Origin: Candidatus Peribacteraceae bacterium
Lineage (GTDB): Bacteria; Patescibacteriota; Gracilibacteria; Peribacterales; Peribacteraceae
Direction: 5' to 3'
Assembly (NCBI GenBank): GCA_013140485.1
Contig: JABFSS010000118.1
Span: 1 to 9,322 of the forward strand
DNA length: 9,322 bases
The translations under genes were made by a program, and so were the position numbers. This document shows positions 1 through 5,470 of the stretch, in pieces. The notes beneath the pieces were generated by a model, which had not been told where the DNA came from, searched no databases, and saw only the letters and a program-made list of their open reading frames with translations. Position 1 is the first letter of the stretch, and every line of letters starts with the position of its first letter.

Positions 1-327
1 CGCACGAGAGGCCGATGCCGGCGAACGAAGTAAGTTGGGTGAGAATGATAGTGGGGGGTAGGGGGGGTGCAGGCTTTCTTGCCTGCGAGGTGACAGAAAA
101 AATAAATGGGAACCATTTTCTTTCTCCGGTAACACCCCCACAAGACCCTCCCGACCAAGTCTTGATTTCATATCGGGACTATTGCGCATTAGCTTGCGGA
201 GCCCGGGCGTTCCACACCCCTATGGAACGCCCGGGTTTGGCATGGGGATCAGCCGTTCGCGGGATCGGCAAAAGTGATCGGTCCATTCGCCTATTCCCTT
301 GTCTTTTATGGTCTCTAGAGTGATTTC
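1..327. other. Left-edge region without a convincing gene
   Basis: I see no credible complete gene here. Two plus-strand frames are open at the left edge. One gives 19 codons ending in TAG at 59-61 and could be the tail of a gene entering from outside the window. The other runs to 323, but its composition (Gly/Pro/Arg-rich, no domain) looks like chance. The stretch holds two long G runs (53-58 and 61-67), a small inverted repeat at 69-86 (arms GCAGGC/GCCTGC, 6-nt loop), and the much stronger hairpin at 202-235. It most likely contains the 3' end of an upstream transcript and the 5' region of the YraN-like gene. I found no good -35/-10 pair for that gene. Confidence 0.5.
202..235 (+). terminator. 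Strong GC-rich hairpin, terminator-like
   Basis: The arms CCCGGGCGTTCCA (202-214) and TGGAACGCCCGGG (223-235) are perfectly complementary over 13 bp around an 8-nt loop. G-U and A-T pairs extend the stem to 200-237. Only three T residues follow on the plus strand, so the U-tract of a classical intrinsic terminator is weak. It lies 93 nt upstream of the YraN-like start codon. It most likely ends an upstream plus-strand transcript. A structured RNA element or a protein-binding inverted repeat are alternatives. Confidence 0.45.
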
Positions 328-786
328 ATGGAATTTCCCTTCCTCTCCAGCGACCGTCTCCAGCCTTCGCCCCCTTTCGGGGGGCTACTGCCGGCAAGCC
401 GTCCAAAGCATCTCATTCTGGGGGCGCAGGGCGAAGATCTCGCGGCCGCCTACGTCCGTTCCATCAACTACACCGTTCGGCACCGCAATGTCCGTCAAGG
501 CAAGGATGAAATCGACATCATCGCGTGGGATCCGGAAGATCAAGTCCTTGTCTTTGTGGAAGTGAAGACCCGAACGGAGAAGACGCGCGACGGGTTCCAC
601 CCCGACCAGGCGGCGACGGAGGACAAGCGCATCAAATTACGCCGTGCCGTGCGACGGTGGGTGGCGGACCACCAGTACGATGGCGGGTACCGGATCGATT
701 TGATTTGCGTGCACGACGGCGCGGTCAAAAATCACTTCAAGGAACTCAATTGGGATGTGCCTCCGAGAAGTACGCCGTGGCCGTAA
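328..786 (+). CDS. yraN: YraN/UPF0102 family endonuclease-like protein
   Basis: This 152-aa protein matches the UPF0102 (YraN) family, which has a restriction-endonuclease-like PD-(D/E)XK fold and no firmly established cellular role; DNA repair or recombination is usually suggested. The family core starts at about residue 28 with LGAQGEDLAAAYV. The predicted active site follows: E61 and D63 in EIDII, then E78 and K80 in VFVEVKTRT. The basic helix KRIKLRRAVRRWV (100-112) and the strand YRIDLICV (121-128) also fit the family. The first 27 residues precede the usual family start and are Pro/Ser-rich. No later ATG lies before the conserved block, so 328 is kept. Only a weak purine run (AGAG, 317-320) precedes it. 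The acid/lysine residues expected for catalysis are intact. The next gene starts 42 nt downstream on the same strand, but it has different composition and may be transcribed separately. Confidence 0.85.
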   Translation: MEFPFLSSDRLQPSPPFGGLLPASRPKHLILGAQGEDLAAAYVRSINYTVRHRNVRQGKDEIDIIAWDPEDQVLVFVEVKTRTEKTRDGFHPDQAATEDKRIKLRRAVRRWVADHQYDGGYRIDLICVHDGAVKNHFKELNWDVPPRSTPWP

Positions 787-794
787 TTACTGCA

Positions 795-823
795 TTGACA
801 AGAATTATTAACATGAGACCATT
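795..823 (+). promoter_or_regulatory. Perfect -35 (TTGACA) upstream of the STAS gene; -10 unclear
   Basis: TTGACA at 795-800 is a perfect -35 hexamer lying 34 nt before the ATG at 829. With a 17-nt spacer the -10 would be 818-823 (ACCATT), a poor match to TATAAT. If it is used, transcription would begin at or next to the A of the start codon, giving a leaderless mRNA. The geometry resembles the zwf and amidase promoters in this window, but the weak -10 keeps confidence low. Confidence 0.3.
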
Positions 824-828
824 GCTCT

Positions 829-1293
829 ATGGTCGCGTACAAAAGTGATGAAAGGCAGGGGCAAGGCTTTTCCTCCCACGACACCACCCACCTCGAGCCT
901 TTTCGATACGAAAGTAGAATAACGGTCGAAGATGTCGGATCCAAAGGATCCGTATCATTGGTTAACTTTAAAGATAATACAATAATGCATGAAAAGATTA
1001 TTTGGGAAATTGGCGAGGACATATTTAGTTTGATAGATCAATATCGTCGTCGTTGCTTATTACTCTCATTCGCCGAGGTCACCGGTGATTTCAGCAGTGC
1101 GACTTTTGGAAAGCTTATCACTGCCAATAAAAAAGTGCAGGCAATAGGCGGAAAGCTGGTGTTGTGCCAGATAGGCTCCAAAGTCCAAGAAGTCCTTGAG
1201 AAGACTGAACTTGATACATACTTCAGCATTACAGACACCGTTAGGCAGGGTATTAAGGACCTCGAAAAATTTCTCGCCCGCCGCGTTCAGTGA
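829..1293 (+). CDS. STAS-domain protein (anti-sigma factor antagonist-like)
   Basis: This 154-aa protein carries one STAS domain at roughly residues 40-150. Family features are the first strand SVSLVNF (41-47), the strand CLLLSFAEV (76-84), the loop/helix FSSATFGKLITANKKV (88-103), the strand GGKLVLCQIG (108-117) and the ending FSITDTVRQGIKDL (132-145). STAS proteins act in partner-switching pathways by binding anti-sigma kinases or related regulators. By gapless comparison with SpoIIAA (DSSGLG), the phosphorylated serine falls on A91, although S89 and S90 lie beside it, so classical phosphoregulation is uncertain. The N-terminal 35 residues are polar and unassigned. No kinase or PP2C phosphatase lies nearby. 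The gene is visibly more AT-rich than its neighbours, which hints at a different origin. No SD precedes the ATG. The stop codon directly abuts the stop of the convergent pgl gene. Confidence 0.75.
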   Translation: MVAYKSDERQGQGFSSHDTTHLEPFRYESRITVEDVGSKGSVSLVNFKDNTIMHEKIIWEIGEDIFSLIDQYRRRCLLLSFAEVTGDFSSATFGKLITANKKVQAIGGKLVLCQIGSKVQEVLEKTELDTYFSITDTVRQGIKDLEKFLARRVQ

Positions 1294-1299
1294 TCACTG
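1288..1299. repeat. 12-bp perfect palindrome across the STAS/pgl stop-stop junction
   Basis: CAGTGATCACTG is a perfect palindrome centred on TGATCA. It contains the STAS stop TGA (1291-1293) and, on the other strand, the pgl stop TGA (1296-1294). Because of the symmetry both proteins end in Val-Gln. There is no intergenic base and no U-rich terminator, so the two transcripts must overlap. Confidence 0.8.
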
Positions 1300-1968
1300 C
1301 ACAACAACGCACGCACCGTCGATTTTTTTTGCCGGCCACCGTTTTTCATCATCATTAGATGCCATCATCTCGTCCCACACGGCCTTCTTTCTCTCCCCCT
1401 TCAGGAAGAAAATCGACTGCCGGGCTTTCTTTAGGACCGGAAGCGTCACGCTAATGCGGTCACGGACATCAAATGTATCAGTTGTGGTGTGGATTGCAGC
1501 TGCTTGCCCGAACGCCGCATCCGTCAGCGGCGGAAACAGTGAAGCAATATGCCCGTCATCTCCCATTCCCAGCGTCACAATGTCCGGCGCGCCCTTCTTC
1601 AGCAGGTCTTTCAGGTGCCGGTCATACAGGTTTATGCATTCTTGCAGTGGCAGCGACGTATCGGGGAAGAAGATTTGTGATTCCGGGATCGCTGCGTTTT
1701 TGAGCTGCGTCGAAAGCAGCAAAAATTGATTGCTGTTCGGATCATCGGCGCGGATGTACCGGTAATCGACGAGGAATATCCAGATCTTCGACCAATCCAT
1801 CTTTTCTTTTCCCAGTGCTTCGTAGATGGGCTTGGGAGTCGATCCGCCCGAGAGGCCGATGATGCAACAACCGTGTTCGCTAAGGGCTTCGCGGATCGCT
1901 TTCTCCAGAAAACCAACGCCGCGCGCGACGAAGTCAGCATCGTTCTTTGTAGAGATGATGGGGCTCAT
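1294..1968 (-). CDS. pgl: 6-phosphogluconolactonase
   Basis: This enzyme hydrolyses 6-phosphogluconolactone to 6-phosphogluconate, the second step of the oxidative pentose phosphate pathway, in the cytoplasm. From the ATG at 1968 it is 224 aa, typical for the DevB/Pgl family. Motifs are GLSGGSTPKPIYEAL (38-52), the DPNSN box (76-80), GMGDDGHIASLF (134-145) with the catalytic histidine H140, and RISVTLPVL (171-179). The frame stays open to an ATG at 2046, but those extra 26 residues look unlike the family. The 1968 ATG overlaps the stop of the preceding 60-codon ORF as ATGA, so 1968 is preferred. One oddity: the usual DER motif reads D68-Y69-R70, coded GAT TAC CGG, losing a widely conserved glutamate. 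It is the last gene of the zwf operon and is probably translated by coupling, since no SD is present. Confidence 0.9.
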   Translation of the reverse strand: MSPIISTKNDADFVARGVGFLEKAIREALSEHGCCIIGLSGGSTPKPIYEALGKEKMDWSKIWIFLVDYRYIRADDPNSNQFLLLSTQLKNAAIPESQIFFPDTSLPLQECINLYDRHLKDLLKKGAPDIVTLGMGDDGHIASLFPPLTDAAFGQAAAIHTTTDTFDVRDRISVTLPVLKKARQSIFFLKGERKKAVWDEMMASNDDEKRWPAKKIDGACVVVQ

Positions 1969-2147
1969 GAAGTTTGCGGGGTAGACCTGTGCGTTCGTGA
2001 TTTTGTCCGACCAAAGAGCACATCGCCGACTTTGTTCAGGATCCATATCTGAGCATCGAGAATTGGCTGCAGAGATGACTTCATGCCATCTGTCGCAAGC
2101 TCAATCAGACTTTTACTGACCGGCGCTTTATCCGGGTTGATCTGCAT
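1965..2147 (-). CDS. Small hypothetical protein between zwf and pgl
   Basis: I do not recognise this 60-aa product. It starts 9 nt after the zwf stop, and its TGA overlaps the pgl start as ATGA, the spacing expected of a real operon member that couples pgl translation. The N-terminal half looks helical (SLIELATDGMKSSLQPIL, 13-30). A moderately hydrophobic stretch follows (AQIWILNKVGDVLFG, 32-46), then a basic Ser/Thr-rich tail. There is no signal peptide or clear membrane span and no SD. Alternatively it is only a translated leader serving pgl, or chance coding if pgl actually starts at 2046. The latter is less likely, because the family homology of pgl begins just after the 1968 ATG. Confidence 0.5.
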   Translation of the reverse strand: MQINPDKAPVSKSLIELATDGMKSSLQPILDAQIWILNKVGDVLFGRTKSRTHRSTPQTS

Positions 2148-2156
2148 ACGTCTATT

Positions 2157-3608
2157 CTACCCCACCCACTTCACTCCATCCTTCGCCGCCCACGCGTCGG
2201 CTTCCGCTGGTCCGTTGGTGCCCGCAGGGTACAGATGAAGCGGCGTTGAGGGCTGTTCCAGGTGGTGCTGCAGGGGGTCAATCAATCTCCACGACGTGCG
2301 CACTTCATCGAAGGTCAAAAACCACGATTGCTTGCCGTGAATCGCTTCGAGTAGGAGTATCCCGTGTTCCGGCAGGCAGTCGCCCATGCAGACGAGCGGG
2401 TCTTCCAGAATCAGCGGCCGGAACGTGGGCGTTGTGCCGCCGATTTTCGTCTGCAGGTGAATCCGCATGCCCGCTTCGCCCTGCAGAATGATATCCAGGC
2501 GGTTCGGAGTGCTCCCCTCTCCCACCACGTGCGGTTCCTGGAACTGAATGCTGATCCGAGTTTCCTTTTTGCCGAGCCTCTTTCCTGATCGCAAGTAAAA
2601 CGGCACGCCCTGCCAGCGCGCCTCGCGGCTCAGGAGCTTCATCGCGGCAAAGGTATTCGTGCGCGAGTCCTTTGGAATTTCGTCTTCCTCGCGGTATCCG
2701 ACGACCGTCTCCCCATGAACTTTTCCTTTCGTGTATTGCCCCTGCAGAATCACGTCATTCAGGTCGGATGCGGGCGGCAGATAAAATTGCTTGAGCGCAT
2801 TGAGGCGGCTCTCGCGCAACGTGTCGTCACCTTCTTTGATCAACATCGTGAGCAGCGAGATCATCATGAGAATGTGACTCTGGAACATGTCGCGGAATGT
2901 GCCCGTATGTTCGAAATATCCCGAGCGCCCCTCGAGTCCGTACGACTCCGACGCCATCACTTCGACGTGGTGGATCAAGGAATTCTTGAAGAGCCGTTCG
3001 AGCATGGGATTGGCAAACCGAAGATAATAGACGTTGCGAACGGCTTCTTTGCCCAAGTAATGGTCGAGCAGATAAATCTCCTCGTCTTTGAAGCATTTGT
3101 GCAGTTGCGCCTGAATCTCCTCAAAACTCTTCAGGTCATGGCCGACAGGTTTTTCGACGATGCAGCGGAACGGAATCTTTTTGTCATGCACGCCGCCGGC
3201 ACAGATGTTATCGAGAACTTGTGTGAACACCGTCGGTGGAATGGAGAGATAGGTCAGTCGGACCGCGTCCTTCCATCCTTTTTCAATCACTGTGAGCTGT
3301 TTTGCGAGTGCCTGAAAATCTTTCACCGAGTCGTATTGACCTGCGACGTAATGGCATCGAGCGAGAAAATCTTCCAGTACTTTCTTGTTCACTTCCGGCA
3401 TTTGCGCGTGGATCGACTCTTCAACAAGCTTCTTGAACTCCGCATCGCTCATCTCCGTCCGCGAATAGCCGACGATCGCGTAGTGTTCGGGGAACCGTTT
3501 CTTCAGAGCAAGAACGTAGAGGGCCGGGTAGATCTTCAGCTTCGCCAGATTCCCCGATGCCCCAAAAAGCACGAAGGAGAACGGTGTAGGGGCGGAGAGA
3601 GGCTTCAT
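2157..3608 (-). CDS. zwf: Glucose-6-phosphate 1-dehydrogenase
   Basis: This enzyme oxidises glucose 6-phosphate to 6-phosphogluconolactone with NAD(P)+, the entry to the oxidative pentose phosphate pathway and a main NADPH source. The 483-aa length is normal for bacterial Zwf. Domains run as an N-terminal Rossmann fold (about 10-180) and a C-terminal substrate/dimer domain. Visible motifs are FGASGNLAKLKIYPALY (15-31), VGYSR with R50 positioned for NADP phosphate binding, VEKPVGHDL (151-159, with K153), DHYLGKE (182-188, with H183), the general-base histidine H245 in MFQSHILMM (241-249), and VPFYLRSGKRL (335-345). Oddities: GASGD is GASGN, and the near-invariant Arg two residues before DHYLGKE (R198 in human G6PD) is L180. 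Other catalytic residues are present, so it is probably active. It begins a three-gene operon with its own promoter 9 nt before the ATG and no SD. Confidence 0.95.
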   Translation of the reverse strand: MKPLSAPTPFSFVLFGASGNLAKLKIYPALYVLALKKRFPEHYAIVGYSRTEMSDAEFKKLVEESIHAQMPEVNKKVLEDFLARCHYVAGQYDSVKDFQALAKQLTVIEKGWKDAVRLTYLSIPPTVFTQVLDNICAGGVHDKKIPFRCIVEKPVGHDLKSFEEIQAQLHKCFKDEEIYLLDHYLGKEAVRNVYYLRFANPMLERLFKNSLIHHVEVMASESYGLEGRSGYFEHTGTFRDMFQSHILMMISLLTMLIKEGDDTLRESRLNALKQFYLPPASDLNDVILQGQYTKGKVHGETVVGYREEDEIPKDSRTNTFAAMKLLSREARWQGVPFYLRSGKRLGKKETRISIQFQEPHVVGEGSTPNRLDIILQGEAGMRIHLQTKIGGTTPTFRPLILEDPLVCMGDCLPEHGILLLEAIHGKQSWFLTFDEVRTSWRLIDPLQHHLEQPSTPLHLYPAGTNGPAEADAWAAKDGVKWVG

Positions 3609-3617
3609 GGAGAGTCC

Positions 3618-3646
3618 AGTATAGGAGATCTTGATTCCAGCGTCAT
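3618..3646 (-). promoter_or_regulatory. zwf promoter, near-leaderless
   Basis: Read on the minus strand, the -35 hexamer ATGACG (3646-3641) matches TTGACA at four positions. A 17-nt spacer follows, then TATACT (3623-3618), which matches TATAAT at five of six. The -10 ends only 9 nt before the zwf ATG, so a start about 7 nt downstream would leave a leader of only 2-3 nt. The amidase gene has the same CCTATACT core at almost the same distance from its ATG. Confidence 0.6.
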
Positions 3647-3747
3647 GACGTTCTACGCTTGTCGCACATCACCGCCTATCAAGAGCAGCGTCGAGGGAAC
3701 TGGCCCGATTGAGACGCTCACCAACTCTTCAAGATTGAAGTAAGTGG

Positions 3748-3777
3748 TTAATCCAGCCCCGTCAGGGGAGAGATAAT
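3748..3777 (+). promoter_or_regulatory. Candidate metK promoter
   Basis: TTAATC (3748-3753) and GATAAT (3772-3777) are separated by 18 nt. The -10 is good (five of six), but the -35 is poor (three of six). This would start transcription near 3784 and give a leader of about 47 nt. The leader ends in a pure pyrimidine tract (3818-3830) directly before the ATG, with no SD. Confidence 0.3.
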
Positions 3778-3801
3778 TTCTTATCACTCTTCCAGCGGGA
3801 A
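3757..3801 (+). promoter_or_regulatory. Overlapping small hairpins upstream of metK
   Basis: Three helices compete for the same bases: CCCC/GGGG (3757-3768, 4-nt loop); a longer stem at 3765-3792 with GATAA/TTATC around a TTTC loop, then an A-A mismatch and six more pairs including two G-U; and TTCC/GGAA (3790-3801). Such alternatives can indicate a regulated leader. The sequence does not match the SAM-I, SAM-II or SMK-box riboswitch motifs I know, and the likely -10 overlaps it, so this may be chance. Confidence 0.25.
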
Positions 3802-3830
3802 GGGCATTTATTCATTACCCCCTTCCTTCT

Positions 3831-4988
3831 ATGTCTCACTTCTTTACCTCAGAGTCGGTGACCGAAGGTCATCCCGACAAGTTATGCGATCAGATCAGTG
3901 ACGCGATCTTGGACGAAGCGCTTCGCCAGGATCCCGGCACGCATTTGGGTTGCGAATGTCTCGCCACCACCGGCCTCGTGGTTGTGGCGGGCGAAATGCG
4001 TACGAAGGGATACATTCCGATCGCGAAAATCGCGCGCGAAACCATCAAAGACATCGGCTACGACGACGCTGTCTACGGATTCGACTACAAGGCCTGCGCC
4101 GTCATCGTCGCGGTGGGCGAACAGAGCGCCGATATCGCGCTTGGCGTCGACGACGCGACGAATAAAGACAAAGAGCAGGGCGCGGGCGACCAGGGACTCA
4201 TGTTCGGATTCGCGTGCGACGAGACGCCGGAGCTGATGCCGCTGCCGATTTCGCTGGCGCACGGTCTCACCAAGAAGCTCACGGACGTGCGGAAGAGAAA
4301 CGATCTCAAATACCTGCGGCCCGACGGCAAAAGCCAGGTGACAGTCCAATACTCCGATGATGGAAAGCCCGAACGGATCGAATGTGTCGTCATCTCGACG
4401 CAGCACCGCGAAGACGTCTCGCATGAGCAGATCTGCAAGGACGTCAAAGAGCATGTGATCGTTCCGATTTGTGGCAAGTACATCGACGCGAAGACCAAGT
4501 TCCACATCAACCCGACGGGGCGCTTCGTCATCGGCGGCCCGCCCGGCGATTGCGGCCTCACCGGACGCAAGATCATCGTCGATACCTACGGCGGTTACAG
4601 CCGCCACGGCGGCGGCGCCTTCTCGGGCAAAGATCCGAGCAAGGTCGATCGATCTGCAGCTTACGCGGCCCGCTGGGTCGCCAAGCACGTCGTCAAAGCG
4701 GGTCTCGCGAAGAAGTGTGAGGTGCAGGTTGCCTACGCAATCGGCGTCGCCGCACCCGTTTCCGTTCACGTCGAAACCTTCGGGACCGGAAAAGTCGGCG
4801 ACCGGAAGCTTGAAGAGGCGATCAACAAGATCTTCGACCTGCGCCCGGCCGCGATCATCCGCGATCTGGATCTCCTCAAGCCCCAATACCGGCAGCTCGC
4901 CGCATATGGCCACCTTGGCCGCGAAGACCTCGCCGTCAAATGGGAACAGACGCCTCGGACGGCGGATTTACTTCATTTTTTCCAATAA
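3831..4988 (+). CDS. metK: S-adenosylmethionine synthetase
   Basis: This enzyme makes S-adenosylmethionine from ATP and methionine, supplying the methyl donor for RNA, DNA and protein methylation. At 385 aa it is full length. Signatures are FTSESVTEGHPDKLCDQISD (5-24) with H14, D16 and K17; the ATP-binding loop GAGDQGLMFGFA (117-128); GRFVIGGPPGDCGLTGRK (230-247); and the phosphate-binding GGGAFSGKDPSKVDRSAAY (260-278). All three structural repeats of the family are covered, and no key residue is missing. The ATG at 3831 puts the conserved FTSESVTEGHPDK at the usual distance from the N terminus. It is preceded by 13 consecutive pyrimidines rather than an SD. It is transcribed away from zwf, and the next ORF begins 6 nt after its stop, so the two probably share a transcript. 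Confidence 0.97.
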   Translation: MSHFFTSESVTEGHPDKLCDQISDAILDEALRQDPGTHLGCECLATTGLVVVAGEMRTKGYIPIAKIARETIKDIGYDDAVYGFDYKACAVIVAVGEQSADIALGVDDATNKDKEQGAGDQGLMFGFACDETPELMPLPISLAHGLTKKLTDVRKRNDLKYLRPDGKSQVTVQYSDDGKPERIECVVISTQHREDVSHEQICKDVKEHVIVPICGKYIDAKTKFHINPTGRFVIGGPPGDCGLTGRKIIVDTYGGYSRHGGGAFSGKDPSKVDRSAAYAARWVAKHVVKAGLAKKCEVQVAYAIGVAAPVSVHVETFGTGKVGDRKLEEAINKIFDLRPAAIIRDLDLLKPQYRQLAAYGHLGREDLAVKWEQTPRTADLLHFFQ

Positions 4989-4994
4989 ATTTTT

Positions 4995-5324
4995 ATGGGT
5001 ACTCTTCAAACGTTAGAGACTGCTGTTCCGGCCGGCGTCCACACAGCCGAAACAGGCGATGGACAGGTAAAAGCCGTATTGGCCGCCGTCGTTGAAAATG
5101 TCCGAGCTCGTTACGCGGACAGACCTCAACTGGCCGATCAAACAGCGGCTGATTTGCAAGCCAAGCTCGGACATCACACAGATCTCAAGCAATTTGTCCT
5201 CGCCGCACAGGTCGAAGGCATTGGTGACGAGTTGCGAAATGTCGCCGATAAATTGGAGTTCAGAACACAATTCACCGCTATTCTTCGCAACGCAGAGAAG
5301 GCGCGATATGCAAAAAATTCTTGA
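4995..5324 (+). CDS. Hypothetical 109-aa protein downstream of metK
   Basis: I do not recognise this family. The product is soluble and mainly alpha-helical by composition: Ala, Gln, Leu and charged residues throughout, very few aromatics, no cysteines, no signal peptide and no membrane span. Helical stretches are visible around VKAVLAAVVENVRARYAD (25-42) and LKQFVLAAQVEGIGDELRNV (64-83), and the C-terminal end is basic (ILRNAEKARYAKN, 95-107). It starts 6 nt after the metK stop, which suggests co-transcription, but I see nothing tying it to methionine metabolism. The start is preceded by an AT-rich stretch without SD. A large hairpin begins 22 nt after its stop and probably ends the metK transcript. 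Confidence 0.65.
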   Translation: MGTLQTLETAVPAGVHTAETGDGQVKAVLAAVVENVRARYADRPQLADQTAADLQAKLGHHTDLKQFVLAAQVEGIGDELRNVADKLEFRTQFTAILRNAEKARYAKNS

Positions 5325-5346
5325 ATCAATCATTCACTCTTGTATA

Positions 5347-5388
5347 GAAGGTGGCATTGAGATCTCTCAAGATTCCAATGCCGCCTTC
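5347..5388 (+). terminator. Large hairpin after the metK operon
   Basis: Arms GAAGGTGGCATTG (5347-5359) and CAATGCCGCCTTC (5376-5388) pair over 13 bp with one G-U. Inside, after one mismatch, four more pairs (5361-5364 with 5371-5374) close a 6-nt loop. It lies between the 109-aa ORF and the lipoprotein promoter. No T run follows, so it may be a factor-dependent terminator, an mRNA 3'-end stabiliser, or a small structured RNA rather than a classical terminator. Confidence 0.55.
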
Positions 5389-5410
5389 CGCAGGTCTTCT
5401 CCGTTGATTG

Positions 5411-5439
5411 TTGGACCTTCGAGGATTCTTCGGCATACT
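5411..5439 (+). promoter_or_regulatory. Candidate promoter for the lipoprotein gene
   Basis: TTGGAC (5411-5416) is followed after 17 nt by CATACT (5434-5439), which shares the ATACT end of the TATACT elements seen before zwf and the amidase gene. It sits just after the hairpin at 5347-5388 and about 31 nt before the ATG at 5471, giving a leader of roughly 25 nt that ends in 15 pyrimidines (5456-5470). Confidence 0.4.
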
Positions 5440-5470
5440 TTTCCCGATTCATCCATTTCTCCCCTCCCCC

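Noticed and set aside
53..67. G-quadruplex in the two G runs
   Set aside because: Only two separated runs are present; a stable quadruplex would need four tracts with workable loops.
15..323. Open frame of 102 codons in the left region
   Set aside because: It runs through the G tracts and the 202-235 hairpin, has no recognisable domain and no initiation signal, and is probably chance.
1969..2046. Upstream ATG giving pgl 26 extra residues
   Set aside because: The extension does not resemble Pgl N termini and overlaps the 60-codon ORF. The ATG at 1968 fits the family and the ATGA coupling.
2715..3743. Long plus-strand open frame (342 codons) opposite zwf
   Set aside because: It lies antisense to a clear glucose-6-phosphate dehydrogenase gene, and its translation is an Arg/His/Phe-rich shadow with no domain.
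3781..3830. SAM riboswitch before metK (a CTTATCA-like start was noted)
   Set aside because: The rest of the SAM-I core (the GGCCC, GAAACC and GGCAACC segments) is absent, and the space before the ATG is too short.
3882..4913. Long minus-strand open frame (343 codons) opposite metK
   Set aside because: It is antisense to an unmistakable metK gene. The Asp/Arg/Val-rich product is what the codon bias of metK produces on the other strand.
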